A stretch of 64,000 nucleotides of DNA. Origin: Bathymodiolus brooksi (taxonomy: Eukaryota; Mollusca; Bivalvia; Mytilida; Modiolidae). The notes beneath the pieces were generated by a model. It had not been told where the DNA came from. It did not search any database and was given only the letters and a program-made list of their open reading frames with translations. Made by a program: the position numbers and the translations under genes. The stretch covers positions 47,663,085 to 47,727,084 of the forward strand of contig OY804585.1 of assembly GCA_963680875.1 (NCBI GenBank), in the 5' to 3' direction. Shown in pieces: positions 24,036-37,517 of the stretch (positions are counted from its first letter, which is position 1; the number at the start of each line of letters is the position of its first letter).

Positions 24036-24190
24036 TGCATTGATCAATAGGTTCTTGAATTCGTGGGTTCAAACACTACATGCAAATCAATGGGAAAAAA
24101 TGTATTTTGTTGGATTTTAATTTTCGTGGTTTTAGTGAATCACAAAATCCACGAAAATAAGAACCCAACGAATAATAATAATTTCACATT
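24036..24190. mobile_element. Hairpin MITE with TTTTCGTGG arms
   Basis: TTGGATTTTAATTTTCGTGG faces CCACGAAAATAAGAACCCAA around a roughly 25-bp loop. No coding capacity. It resembles hairpin repeats I recall from bivalves. Confidence 0.55.
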
Positions 24191-24319
24191 AATACCAGAC
24201 TCAAAAAGTATTCATTTATGTAATATTACATTTTGATCTACACAATAAATAAGAGGCTATAAGATAACACATATTTTATACACACTTATACAATCACAAT
24301 GGTTGATTGACACATGTAC

Positions 24320-25440
24320 ACGTAAGTGCGGTTCTCTTATCTGTTGCCCCGGGATACTTGGATACAAACAGAATTGAGATGACGTTTGACTTGAGGTCTA
24401 ATATCCCTAGCCCGTTTTCGAAAAATCTAAAAGTTATTGTATATATAGAACAATAAAATGCATAACACATGTAAGCTTATGATAATCTAGAATTGTTGAA
24501 CGTGTGACCACCATATGATTGAACATTACTTCCGACATGAAAATATACAGTAGCTTACCTGACGGAATAAATTCTAATAGCCCTCTTCTTAGTTGTTGTT
24601 TGTTCTATATGTACGAGATTTTGCAGCTCTATTAACATTTTACAAATTGAAGTGACATTAGTTTATAAATACAAAATTACTTCTATGTAATAGTATACAG
24701 TCAAACCTGCCCATGAGGTCACCTCTATTAAACAGTCACCTCTATCAAACAGTCACCTCTATTAAACAGTCACCTCTATTAAACAGTCACCTGTTTTAAA
24801 AGGCCACCTTTTTCTGGTCCTGTCAGAAAATTTCATATGAATTGAACCTCTTTTAAGAGGGCACCTGTGATAAAAGACCACTTTGTCTTTCTCTCAATTG
24901 TGACCTCTTAAAACAGGTTTGACTATTATTTAGTTTCAGTTTGTATTTTCTGTTATTTATTTACTATATACCGATGAACTGTAAATTTGTACCTGGACGT
25001 TTTCAGTTTTTTTACTTTGTATTTTGTGTTTTGGTTTTACAATATGATTAACTCTGACTAATTAACTGTATTATAATTTATATCACTAATTTCCTAAAGG
25101 AGAAAATTAAAGAATACATATTTGAGATAAAAAGAAAATTGGCTCATTATTACCTACCTTGTATTATAATACACAAAATCACAAATTTCCAGTCCACCAT
25201 ATTTAATACGTAGTTTGAGATATCTGATAAGTATTTCAAAATAATAAAGTATATATAATATAAATAAATTATATTGATTAAATAACACCTTATCTAAAAT
25301 GTGCGTCTACAAAATAAAGGAATTTACCTATTGCTATTATACACGTTTATTTAAAACTCACGACGCACACTGAAACATTTTTTGTTTCTGGTAGATATAT
25401 TTAAAATAGTTTAATTTATGTTGGTATGGATGGATGAATG
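24320..25440. repeat. Segmental duplication block 3, first copy
   Basis: From GTGCGGTTCT and GTTGCCCCGGGATACTTGG through the TIR element to GTTGGTATGGATGGATGA it is collinear with 62400-64000. The second copy carries a LINE insertion at 63221-63738 that is absent here. No gene was recognised. Confidence 0.85.
24699..24928. mobile_element. TIR element, CAGTCAAACC family, with 21-bp internal repeats
   Basis: Termini are TACAGTCAAACCTG and CAGGTTTGACTA. The interior begins with four to five tandem copies of a unit containing AACAGTCACCTCTATT. This small version shows how an internal tandem repeat can arise in the family. The duplicate at 62846-62985 has fewer repeats. Confidence 0.75.
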
Positions 25441-25559
25441 AACGCTTTATTTCATAGAGCACATACATGCTACAGCAAACAGTACAATATATGATATAAT
25501 AATGATAAAAGAGAACAATATGAACAATGTATAACCTCAATTTTCATGCTACATTTAAA

Positions 25560-26400
25560 TATCTACAAAGTTTAATAGTGAGAGATTTACTAGATGATTG
25601 TAATAGTTTATGAAGCTTGTGGCGATTTGGCCATGAACAATAATGTGGTTATTATATATCTATGTGCTGGACATACTAAAACAAAGTGATATTTGTCCTC
25701 TAAAGCATTCATATTATATGATAAACAAATTCTATTTTCTCTTGCAACATTTTGGTATTTACCAGTTTCAACATTCAGTTTAAGTGTATCACTACGGAGT
25801 TTAGTTAAAAGTTGTACAATAATGTGTAAATCAAGGTATTTTTCAACACAAAATTATAATTCATACTCTTTGTAAATGTTAAGTTTGTGGCATTCTTCTC
25901 ATCCTGAAAACCACGACTGTAAACATTAGTCTCTTATGTATCTTAACAGATTCAAGTGAAATAGTACCTGTCGAGCATAATTTTTTGGATTCCGTTTTAG
26001 CAATATTACAAAGTTCAAGCCCTTTTCTTCTTTTATAGTTAAATTTTGCCTGTCTCTTCACTTTATTGAAATAGTTTCTAACTGAAACACATAGGTGTCT
26101 ATTTGCCTCAGTCGAGTATCGTGAAAATAAGTTTCTTACATTATGGAATTCCGCAAAGCATTTGTACATTTATTGTCAAACCACCCATTTTGTGGACTTT
26201 GGAGTGTTATGTCATCTCGAATCAAAAGAGAATGTCCAAAAAACTTGAATGCGCTGTTGTAGGTTGACCGAGTTAACTCGCTTACCGAATTATGTACGTT
26301 CGTTTCGCGGGTTAGATTATTCATACGTTTTAAAGGTATATTCTGTTGAGATTGTAAAATTTGAAAATATTGTTCGTTATGAGTGGCGTCCCATTTGATA
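25560..26400 (-). pseudogene. LINE fragment: linker and C-terminal domain (3' half)
   Basis: Minus-strand frames at 26136-26324 and 25879-26169 read NGWFDNKC..., a frame step, then FAEFHNVRNLFSRYSTEANR and VKRQAKFNYKRRKG. This is typical of the segment between the endonuclease and the reverse transcriptase of non-LTR elements. 25560-25870 then encodes LKLNVETGKYQNV and the stretch RENRICLSYNMNALEDKYHF, the C-terminal Cys/His-type region. The RT catalytic core is missing, so an internal deletion has occurred. The 5' half of this element continues at 34750-35225, beyond the inserted satellite element. Confidence 0.78.
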
Positions 26401-26402
26401 TA

Positions 26403-29400
26403 CAGTCAAACCAGCATTAAAGGGCACCTCTATATAACAAATTACAGTCTATAAAGGGCACCTCTATATCACAAATTAGTCTATAAAGGGCACCTCTATA
26501 TCACAAATTAGTCTATAAAGGGCACCTCAATATCACAAATTAGTCTATAAAGGGCACCTCTATATAGCAAATTACAGTCTATAAAGGGCACCTCTATATA
26601 ACAAATTACAGTCTATAAAGGACACCTCTATATAACAAATTACAGTCTATAAAGGGCACCTCTATATCACAAATTAGTCTATAAAGGGCACCTCTATATC
26701 ACAAATTAGTCTATAAAGGGCACCTCAATATCACAAATTAGTCTATAAAGGGCACCTCTATATAACAAATTACAGTCTATAAAGGGCACCTCTATATAAC
26801 AAATTACAGTCTATAAAGGGCACCTCTATATCACAAATTAGTCTATAAAGGGCACCTCTATATCACAAATTAGTCTATAAAGGGCACCTCAATATCACAA
26901 ATTAGTCTATAAAGGGCACCTCTATATAACAAATTACAGTCTATAAAGGGCACCTCTATATAACAAATTACAGTCTATAAAGGGCACCTCTATATCACAA
27001 ATTAGTCTATAAAGGGCACCTCTATATCACAAATTAGTCTATAAAGGGCACCTCAATATCACAAATTAGTCTATAAAGGGCACCTCTATATAACAAATTA
27101 CAGTCTATAAAGGGCACCTCTATATAACAAATTACAGTCTATAAAGGGCACCTCTATATCACAAATTAGTCTATAAAGGGCACCTCTATATCACAAATTA
27201 GTCTATAAAGGGCACCTCAATATCACAAATTAGTCTATAAAGGGCACCTCTATATAACAAATTACAGTCTATAAAGGGCACCTCTATTTAACAAATTACA
27301 GTCTATAAAGGGCACCTCTATATCACAAATTAGTCTATAAAGGGCACCTCTATATCACAAATTAGTCTATAAAGGGCACCTCAATATCACAAATTAGTCT
27401 ATAAAGGGCACCTCTATATAACAAATTACAGTCTATAAAGGGCACCTCTATATAACAAATTACAGTCTATAAAGGGCACCTCTATATCACAAATTAGTCT
27501 ATAAAGGGCACCTCTATATCACAAATTAGTCTATAAAGGGCACCTCAATATCACAAATTAGTCTATAAAGGGCACCTCTATATAACAAATTACAGTCTAT
27601 AAAGGGCACCTCTATATAACAAATTACATTCTATAAAGGGCACCTCTATATAACAAATTACAGTCAATAAAGGGCACCTCTATATAACAAATTACAGTCT
27701 ATAAAGGGCACCTCTATATAACAAATTACAGTCTATAAAGGGCACCTCTATATTACAAATTAGTCTATAAAGGGCACCTCTATATAACAAATTACAGTCT
27801 ATAAAGGGCACCTCTATATAACAAATTACAGTCTATAAAGGGCACCTCTATATTACAAATTAGTCTATAAAGGGCACCTCTATATAACAAATTACAGTCT
27901 ATAAAGGGCACCTCAATATCACAAATTAGTCTATAAAGGGCACCTCTATATAACAAATTACAGTCTATAAAGGGCACCTCTATATAACAAATTACATTCT
28001 ATAAAGGGCACCTCTATATAACAAATTACAGTCTATAAAGGGCACCTCTATATTACAAATTAGTCTATAAAGGGCACCTCTATATAACAAATTACAGTCT
28101 ATAAAGGGCACCTCAATATCACAAATTAGTCTATAAATGGCACCTCTATATAACAAATTACATTCTATAAAAGGCACCTCTATATAACAAATTACAGTCT
28201 ATAAAGGGCACCTCTATATAACAAATTACAGTCTATAAAGGGCACCTCTATATAACAAATTACAGTCTATAAAGGGCACCTCTATATTACAAATTAGTCT
28301 ATAAAGGGCACCTCTTTATAACAAATTACAGTCTATAAAGGGCACCTCAATATCACAAATTAGTCTATAAATGGCACCTCTATATAACAAATTACATTCT
28401 ATAAAAGGCACCTCTATATAACAAATTACAGTCTATAAAGGGCACCTCTATATAACAAATTACAGTCTATAAAGGGCACCTCTATATAACAAATTACAGT
28501 CTATAAAGGGCACCTCTATATTACAAATTAGTCTATAAAGGGCACCTCTATATAGCAAATTACAGTCTATAAAGGGCACCTCTATATAACAAATTACAGT
28601 CTATAAAGGACACCTCTATATAACAAATTACAGTCTATAAAGGGCACCTCTATATCACAAATTAGTCTATAAAGGGCACCTCTATATAACAAATTACAGT
28701 CTATAAAGGGCACCTCAATATCACAAATTAGTCTATAAAGGGCACCTCTATATAACAAATTACAGTCTATAAAGGGCACCTCTATATAACAAATTACAGT
28801 CTATAAAGGGCACCTCTATATCACAAATTAGTCTATAAAGGGCACCTCTATATCACAAATTAGTCTATAAAGGGCACCTCAATATCACAAATTAGTCTAT
28901 AAAGGGCACCTCTATATAACAAATTACAGTCTATAAAGGGCACCTCTATATATCAAATTACAGTCTATAAAGGGCACCTCTATATCACAAATTAGTCTAT
29001 AAAGGGCACCTCTATATCACAAATTAGTCTATAAAGGGCACCTCAATATCACAAATTAGTCTATAAAGGGCACCTCTATATAACAAATTATAGTCTATAA
29101 AGGGCACCTCTATATAACAAATTACAGTCTATAAAGGGCACCCCTATATCACAAATTAGTCTATAAAGGGCACCTCTATATCACAAATTAGTCTATAAAG
29201 GGCACCTCAATATCACAAATTAGTCTATAAAGGGCACCTCTATATAACAAATTACAGTCTATAAAGGGCACCTCTATATAACAAATTACAGTCTATAAAG
29301 GGCACCTCTATATCACAAATTAGTCTATAAAGGGCACCTCTATATCACAAATTAGTCTATAAAGGGCACCTCAATATCACAAATTAGTCTATAAAGGGCA

Positions 29401-32400
29401 CATCTATATAACAAATTACAGTCTATAAAGGGCACCTCTATATGACAAATTACAGTCTATAAAGGGCACCTCTATATCACAAATTAGTCTATAAAGGGCA
29501 CCTCTATATCACAAATTAGTCTATAAAGGGCACCTCAATATCACAAATTAGTCTATAAAGGGCACCTCTATATAACAAATTACAGTCTATAAAGGGCACC
29601 TCTATATAACAAATTACATTCTATAAAGGGCACCTCTATATAACAAATTACAGTCAATAAAGGGCACCTCTATATAACAAATTACAGTCTATAAAGGGCA
29701 CCTCTATGTAACAAATTAGTCTATAAAGGGCACCTCTATATAACAAATTACAGTCTATAAAGGGCACCTCAATATCACAAATTAGTCTATAAATGGCACC
29801 TCTATATAACAAATTACATTCTATAAAAGGCACCTCTATATAACAAATTACAGTCTATAAAGGGCACCTCTATATTACAAATTACAGTCTATAAAGGGCA
29901 CCTCTATATAACAAATTACAGTCTATAAAGGGCACCTCTATATTACAAATTAGTCTATAAAGGGCACCTCTATATAGCAAATTACAGTCTATAAAGGGCA
30001 CCTCTATATAACAAATTACAGTCTATAAAGGACACCTCTATATAACAAATTGCAGTCTATAAAGGGCACCTCTATATCACAAATTAGTCTATAAAGGGCA
30101 CCTCTATATCACAAATTAGTCTATAAAGGGCACCTCAATATCACAAATTAGTCTATAAAGGGCACCTCTATAAAACAAATTACAGTCTATAAAGGGCACC
30201 TCTATATAACAAATTACAGTCTATAAAGGGCACCTCTATATCACAAATTAGTCTATAAAGGGCACCTCTATATCACAAATTAGTCTATAAAGGGCACCTC
30301 AATATCACAAATTATTCTATAAAGGGCACCTCTATATAACAAATTACAGTCTATAAAGGGCACCTCTATATAACAAATTACAGTCTATAAAGGGCACCTC
30401 TATATCACAAATTAGTCTATAAAGGGCACCTCTATATCACAAATTAGTCTATAAAGGGCACCTCAATATCACAAATTAGTCTATAAAGGGCACCTCTATA
30501 TAACAAATTACAGTCTATAAAGGGCACCTCTATATAACAAATTACAGTCTATAAAGGGCACCTCTATATCACAAATTAGTCTATAAAGGGCACCTCTATA
30601 TCACATATTAGTCTATAAAGGGCACCTCAATATCACAAATTAGTCTATAAAGGGCACCTCTATATAACAAATTACAGTCTATAAAGGGCACCTCTATATA
30701 ACAAATTACAGTCTATAAAGGGCACCTCTATATCACAAATTAGTCTATAAAGGGCACCTCTATATCACAAATTAGTCTATAAAGGGCACCTCAATATCAC
30801 AAATTAGTCTATAAAGGGCACCTCTATATAACAAATTACAGTCTATAAAGGGCACCTCTATATAACAAATTACATTCTATAAAGGGCACCTTTATATAAC
30901 AAATTACAGTCAATAAAGGGCACCTCTATATAACAAATTACAGTCTATAAAGGGCACCTCTATATAACAAATTACAGTCTATAAAGGGCACCTCTATATT
31001 ACAAATTAGTCTATAAAGGGCACCTCTATATAACAAATTACAGTCTATAAAGGGCACCTCTATATAACAAATTACAGTCTATAAAGGGCACCTCTATATA
31101 ACAAATTACAGTCTATAAAGGGCACCTCTAAATTACAAATTAGTCTATAAAGGGCACCTCTATATAACAAATTACAGTCTATAAAGGGCACCTCAATATC
31201 ACAAATTAGTCTATAAAGGGCACCTCTATATAACAAATTACAGTCTATAAAGGGCACCTCTATATAACAAATTACATTCTATAAAGGGCACCTCTATATA
31301 ACAAATTACAGTCTATAAAGGGCACCTCTATATTACAAATTAGTCTATAAAGGGCACCTCTATATAACAAATTACAGTCTATAAAGGGCACCTCAATATC
31401 ACAAATTAGTCTATAAATGGCACCTCTATATAACAAATTACATTCTATAAAAGGCACCTCTATATAACAAATTACAGTCTATAAAGGGCACCTCTATATA
31501 ACAAATTACAGTCTATAAAGGGCACCTCTATATAACAAATTACAGTCTATAAAGGGCACCTCTATATAGCAAATTACAGTCTATAAAGGGCACCTCTATA
31601 TAACAAATTACAGTCTATAAAGGACACCTCTATATAACAAATTACAGTCTATAAAGGGCACCTCTATATCACAAATTAGTCTATAAAGGGCACCTCTATA
31701 TCACAAATTAGTCTATAAAGGGCACCTCAATATCACAAATTAGTCTATAAAGGGCACCTCTATATAACAAATTACAGTCTATAAAGGGCACCTCTATATA
31801 ACAAATTACAGTCTATAAAGGGCACCTCTATATCACAAATTAGTCTATAAAGGGCACCTCTATATCACAAATTAGTCTATAAAGGGCACCTCAATATCAC
31901 AAATTAGTCTATAAAGGGCACCTCTATATAACAAATTACAGTCTATAAAGGGCACCTCTATATATCAAATTACAGTCTATAAAGGGCACCTCTATATCAC
32001 AAATTAGTCTATAAAGGGCACCTCTATATCACAAATTAGTCTATAAAGGGCACCTCAATATCACAAATTAGTCTATAAAGGGCACCTCTATATAACAAAT
32101 TATAGTCTATAAAGGGCACCTCTATATAACAAATTACAGTCTATAAAGGGCACCCCTATATCACAAATTAGTCTATAAAGGGCACCTCTATATCACAAAT
32201 TAGTCTATAAAGGGCACCTCAATATCACAAATTAGTCTATAAAGGGCACCTCTATATAACAAATTACAGTCTATAAAGGGCACCTCTATATAACAAATTA
32301 CAGTCTATAAAGGGCACCTCTATATCACAAATTAGTCTATAAAGGGCACCTCTATATCACAAATTAGTCTATAAAGGGCACCTCAATATCACAAATTAGT

Positions 32401-34747
32401 CTATAAAGGGCACATCTATATAACAAATTACAGTCTATAAAGGGCACCTCTATATGACAAATTACAGTCTATAAAGGGCACCTCTATATCACAAATTAGT
32501 CTATAAAGGGCACCTCTATATCACAAATTAGTCTATAAAGGGCACCTCAATATCACAAATTAGTCTATAAAGGGCACCTCTATATAACAAATTACAGTCT
32601 ATAAAGGGCACCTCTATATAACAAATTACATTCTATAAAGGGCACCTCTATATAACAAATTACAGTCAATAAAGGGCACCTCTATATAACAAATTACAGT
32701 CTATAAAGGGCACCTCTATGTAACAAATTAGTCTATAAAGGGCACCTCTATATAACAAATTACAGTCTATAAAGGGCACCTCAATATCACAAATTAGTCT
32801 ATAAATGGCACCTCTATATAACAAATTACATTCTATAAAAGGCACCTCTATATAACAAATTACAGTCTATAAAGGGCACCTCTATATAACAAATTACAGT
32901 CTATAAAGGGCACCTCTATATAACAAATTACAGTCTATAAAGGGCACCTCTATATTACAAATTAGTCTATAAAGGGCACCTCTATATAGCAAATTACAGT
33001 CTATAAAGGGCACCTCTATATAACAAATTACAGTCTATAAAGGACACCTCTATATAACAAATTGCAGTCTATAAAGGGCACCTCTATATCACAAATTAGT
33101 CTATAAAGGGCACCTCTATATCACAAATTAGTCTATAAAGGGCACCTCAATATCACAAATTAGTCTATAAAGGGCACCTCTATAAAACAAATTACAGTCT
33201 ATAAAGGGCACCTCTATATAACAAATTACAGTCTATAAAGGGCACCTCTATATCACAAATTAGTCTATAAAGGGCACCTCTATATCACAAATTAGTCTAT
33301 AAAGGGCACCTCAATATCACAAATTAGTCTATAAAGGGCACCTCTATATAACAAATTACAGTCTATAAAGGGCACCTCTATATAACAAATTACAGTCTAT
33401 AAAGGGCACCTCTATATCACAAATTAGTCTATAAAGGGCACCTCTATATCACAAATTAGTCTATAAAGGGCACCTCAATATCACAAATTAGTCTATAAAG
33501 GGCACCTCTATATAACAAATTACAGTCTATAAAGGGCACCTCTATATAACAAATTACAGTCTATAAAGGGCACCTCTATATCACAAATTAGTCTATAAAG
33601 GGCACCTCTATATCACATATTAGTCTATAAAGGGCACCTCAATATCACAAATTAGTCTATAAAGGGCACCTCTATATAACAAATTACAGTCTATAAAGGG
33701 CACCTCTATATAACAAATTACAGTCTATAAAGGGCACCTCTATATCACAAATTAGTCTATAAAGGGCACCTCTATATCACAAATTAGTCTATAAAGGGCA
33801 CCTCAATATCACAAATTAGTCTATAAAGGGCACCTCTATATAACAAATTACAGTCTATAAAGGGCACCTCTATATAACAAATTACATTCTATAAAGGGCA
33901 CCTCTATATAACAAATTACAGTCAATAAAGGGCACCTCTATATAACAAATTACAGTCTATAAAGGGCACCTCTATATAACAAATTACAGTCTATAAAGGG
34001 CACCTCTATATTACAAATTAGTCTATAAAGGGCACCTCTATATAACAAATTACAGTCTATAAAGGGCACCTCTATATAACAAATTACAGTCTATAAAGGG
34101 CACCTCTATATAACAAATTACAGTCTATAAAGGGCACCTCTATATTACAAATTAGTCTATAAAGGGCACCTCTATATAACAAATTACAGTCTATAAAGGG
34201 CACCTCAATATCACAAATTAGTCTATAAAGGGCACCTCTATATAACAAATTACAGTCTATAAAGGGCACCTCTATATAACAAATTACATTCTATAAAGGG
34301 CACCTCTATATAACAAATTACAGTCTATAAAGGGCACCTCTATATTACAAATTAGTCTATAAAGGGCACCTCTATATAACAAATTACAGTCTATAAAGGG
34401 CACCTCAATATCACAAATTAGTCTATAAATGGCACCTCTATATAACAAATTACATTCTATAAAAGGCACCTCTATATAACAAATTACAGTCTATAAAGGG
34501 CACCTCTATATAACAAATTACAGTCTATAAAGGGCACCTCTATATAACAAATTACAGTCTATAAAGGGCACCTCTATATTACAAATTAGTCTATAAAGGG
34601 CACCTCTATATAACAAATTACAGTCTATAAAGGGTAGTCTCATTTTTCACACTATGAATAGTGCTATTATTGTAACCTCTATATAGCTGCTCATAACGAT
34701 CATATTTTCAGGTTCCCTTTAGTGATCTATATATACAGGTTTGACTG
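26403..34747. mobile_element. 8.3-kb TIR element whose interior is a 32/34-bp satellite
   Basis: The termini CAGTCAAACC (26403-26412) and GGTTTGACTG (34738-34747) are perfect inverted repeats flanked by TA on both sides, as for Tc1/mariner-type MITEs. Almost all of the interior (about 26415-34635) is roughly 250 tandem copies of a 32- or 34-bp unit containing TATAAAGGGCACCTCTATAT. The short right flank (34636-34735) is unique. Removing the element and one TA rejoins the interrupted LINE frame exactly. Related small elements are at 17159, 24699, 52745 and 62846. No transposase is present. Confidence 0.88.
26415..34635. repeat. 32/34-bp satellite array with higher-order repeats
   Basis: Two monomer lengths alternate: ...AACAAATTACAGTCTATAAA (34 bp) and ...CACAAATTAGTCTATAAA (32 bp). 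A frequent order is 34-34-32-32-32 (about 164 bp), with the last unit reading CACCTCAATATC. Much longer blocks are also duplicated: marker variants at 27792 and 27992 recur at 31072 and 31272 (+3,280) and at 34084 and 34284 (+3,012). Where 34- and 32-bp units alternate strictly, 66 bp gives a 22-codon minus-strand frame; these frames are not genes. Confidence 0.95.
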
Positions 34748-34749
34748 TA

Positions 34750-35225
34750 TTTGTCAATTCTGGGAAAACCTTTTACCGAACGAATGACTGAAAAGTTTAA
34801 CTCAAAGAAAATAGGCATATGATCTTAAAACTTGTTCATTTGAAGAACTTGGATGTCACTTATTAATTGGAAATAACTAGCAGATACCATAAAGTAATCA
34901 TTTACATGTCTCCCTTTATTTGTACAAAAAGTAAAATTACAATCTCTGTCGTGGCAAAGTCTACCATTGGCTACAGTTAGACCTGTATTAAAGCACATCT
35001 CTGGTAGCTTACGACCAACGGCATTCCCAGTTTTATTCATGGAACGTCTATTAGAGATAATGGGATTATCAACGTGTTCTACACATTCTTTATACCGATC
35101 TAGATCGTCATTTAACAAAAAGTCAATTAATTCAAATCTCCACAATACACTCTCATAAATAATCAACGGCACAGACATCCTAAATGATATTACATATTTT
35201 GGACTAAATGTATTGTTGTCCATAC
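34750..35225 (-). pseudogene. LINE fragment: endonuclease domain (5' half)
   Basis: The minus-strand frame 34825-35223 (132 codons) contains YESVLWRFELIDFLLNDDLD, then a RRSMNKTGNAVGRKL stretch, CFNTGLTVANGRL and NFTFCTNKGRHVNDY, resembling the C-terminal half of a LINE apurinic endonuclease. Downstream, after a frame change and an in-frame TAA, DHMPIFFEL follows, the remains of the SDH motif. It joins in frame with 26400 leftwards once the TIR element is removed. Confidence 0.75.
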
Positions 35226-35500
35226 CCTACATACAACTAGATAAACACCGCCACTTTTTATTGAAATTCTTGCAACAATCTAGGAAAGTGAGCGGTTATG
35301 TTTTTTGTGTTAGGGGTGTCCAATTTTCCTCTTTATGCGTTTTACTCTTTGATTTTGGAACTCTTCCGAAAGTTTAATATGTTATTTATTCATTTTACCT
35401 AAATCTCGTACTATTCCATCCAATGGTCCTCCGCCCGATTGTCCTATCTCCCCTCTCATTTCTGTTGAATACTATAATATATTGTTGAACGCGGACATAT
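35226..35500. other. No gene seen
   Basis: Could be more of the LINE 5' region, but I recognise no coding motif. Confidence 0.3.
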
Positions 35501-35680
35501 TGTCCTTACAACAAACCTACCAATGTTTGCTCTTAGATGTCAATGTTGCTTGTGTAGTGGAAAAGAAGCAAAATATAATTTGATAAGGTTTGGTTTGATC
35601 CGACCGGGAATTGATTAGAAGTTCCTTAGCACAAGACGAGCAGGCAAAGCATTACACCACTGTAAACAGGCAGCACCATG
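35500..35680 (-). mobile_element. SINE family S2, degenerate
   Basis: Remains such as CGGACATATTGTCC, GTTTGGTTTGATCCGACCGG and GCATTACACCACTG match the S2 order, at low identity. Confidence 0.45.
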
Positions 35681-37470
35681 TTTTAGTCATAGGCGTCATC
35701 ATATATGGTATTTGCCCTTGACATTGAAGGCGTAGGAATTATATTTGTAATAGACAAACAACAATTAAATGTAAAATTTTTGAATTATTGCATAATCTTA
35801 AGATGCCAATTCCACCATTTTGTGTTTTATGGGAAATCAATGCCTTTCCCATTTCAATTCTACCATTTTTCTAGTTTACATCACATTTTGATGTAAATTA
35901 GTCTTTAAAAAAGTAGTCCGATTCTTAAAATGGTTGTTCAATACAGAATACGAGTACCCCAAGTAATAGAAGATTACCAATGTGAACTTGATAATAGCTT
36001 CAGGTTCTCTAAGCGCCTTCAGAATTAGAACGTTACAACAGGTGTAATTAATGTGGGGCGGAACGGTTCTAACACCTCTGTATTACCTGATCTTACTACC
36101 AGTATCCCAAGAATGTGTGCTATGTGGGCTTTCTTACCTTTGTGATGGGATTTCGATACGTTCCCAAAGGGGCTATGCTGTGAACCGACGAAAAGTTAAA
36201 CGCATTACCAATAGAAATTGCGGGACGGAATGGCCAAAATAACATGTAATTTATCTTAAACTGTAAAGATTGGTGATTAATTTTATTATATTTGTCAGAA
36301 TGAATATTTAGAAAAAAAACAATAACAGTATATTATAAATAACAGTAAAAAAAACATTTACACCCGCATTACTTTACAAAATGATTGTCATAAAGTTGTG
36401 TCCTCTCAGATTGTTAATCCACATCTTTATGATCCAGCAAGTCATATGAAGTTGTATATTTATGTTATTATTAATGCGCATTTGCTTGCATGATTTTGTG
36501 AATTATTTGATTTCATAATTCTCATCTTGTTGAATTTAAATAATACTCATATTGAACTGAATATAATAAACGTTAGAGAAACCCGAAGGAGAAATCAAGA
36601 TTGGAGAATCCAGAGACACTGGCAACATTGGTCACACAAGACACAAGACGAAGACAAACAAACAAAACCAAAAACAAAACAACACAGACAATTACTAGGC
36701 TGACCAACACGGACACGACTAAAAACCAGCGGTTAAGGTGCTCCTGAAGGGTTATCAATTTCAATAATATTTTCAGTTTTCTATGTCATACAAGTCATGT
36801 TAGCCGTATTAATTACGTTAGAATATTTTAATAGTTCTAAAAGAAGTCAGAAAGACTTTTGTTGGCTTTGGATAAACGTCGTCTTATACCATATGAGTCA
36901 TATCACGAATGACGAATTAACAAAGTGTTACTCTTATTGATGGTTAGATGACTTAAAAAATATGACGTGAAAAACGACTGAAAAGACATCAATATGACGT
37001 ATGGTACGCTGAACGACAAGGATCAGACCACTTTACGGAACATGTATGCTACCGAAAAATAGCTGTTTGAGTCGCTAAGTACTTGTCCAGGTTATCGAAT
37101 ACATTTCAAATATGAAAATATGTGAATAATCATGGGATTCTACCATAACAGACAATTCATTTCATATATAATATAATCATAGGAATATATCGTGTTCTGT
37201 GTAAATCGTAAGTAAACAGTAATTCGTTTTGACACATTATTGCAATTCTGTTCTTTAGCCAACAACTTTTACATGAAATGATTTATCATTAATAAGCTTT
37301 GAATTAATAACAGAGATAAAATATTAATAAACAAAAAGTATCTGGTATTGAATAAAGTATTTCTTTGCGACTGTTTATCCGACCATTGCATAAGGTGGTG
37401 GTGTTGTGAACGATATAATTTTTCATAATCATGCTGGATGTTTTGAATAGGGTGCGCTTAGTGGATGTTG
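35681..37470. other. AT-rich sequence, one M1 repeat, no gene supported
   Basis: 36570-36770 is an M1 dispersed repeat (GAAGGAGAAATCAAGATTGG, AGGTGCTCCTGAAGGGTTA). The rest is AT-rich with only short open frames lacking domains. It is the 3' flank of pseudogene copy A'. Confidence 0.45.
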
Positions 37471-37473
37471 AAC

Positions 37474-37517
37474 TTACTGCTGATACTGTCCATATGGTGG
37501 TGGCTGCATAGAAAAGC
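37474..37517 (-). pseudogene. CYYR1-like copy A', last exon (PPPY tail)
   Basis: TTGCAG at 37518-37523 is a good acceptor. The exon reads (G)FSMQPPPYGQYQQ then TAA at 37474-37476, in the phase expected from the family (two bases complete a Gly). It contains a PPxY motif but is far shorter than the tails of copies A and B. The end is ambiguous: CA followed by GTAAGT overlaps the stop codon and could instead be a donor to a further exon. It is called a pseudogene because of the lesions in its upstream exons. Confidence 0.55.

Noticed and set aside
24558..24650. Candidate exon before GTAAGC on the minus strand (MLIELQNLVHIEQ...)
   Set aside because: It is not hydrophobic like a signal peptide and is not conserved in the block 3 duplicate near 62700.
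27792..34469. Repeated 61-codon minus-strand open frames (MPFIDCNLLYRG... type)
   Set aside because: They arise only because 34+32 bp is divisible by three. They lie wholly within the satellite and have no start context, domain or end conservation beyond the repeat.
37375..37410. A second PPPY-type reading (TTPPPYAMVG then stop) downstream of the A' tail exon
   Set aside because: The intron from the possible GTAAGT donor would be only about 20-60 nt and the phase through the nearest acceptor gives a different frame. Probably chance or an old repeat unit.
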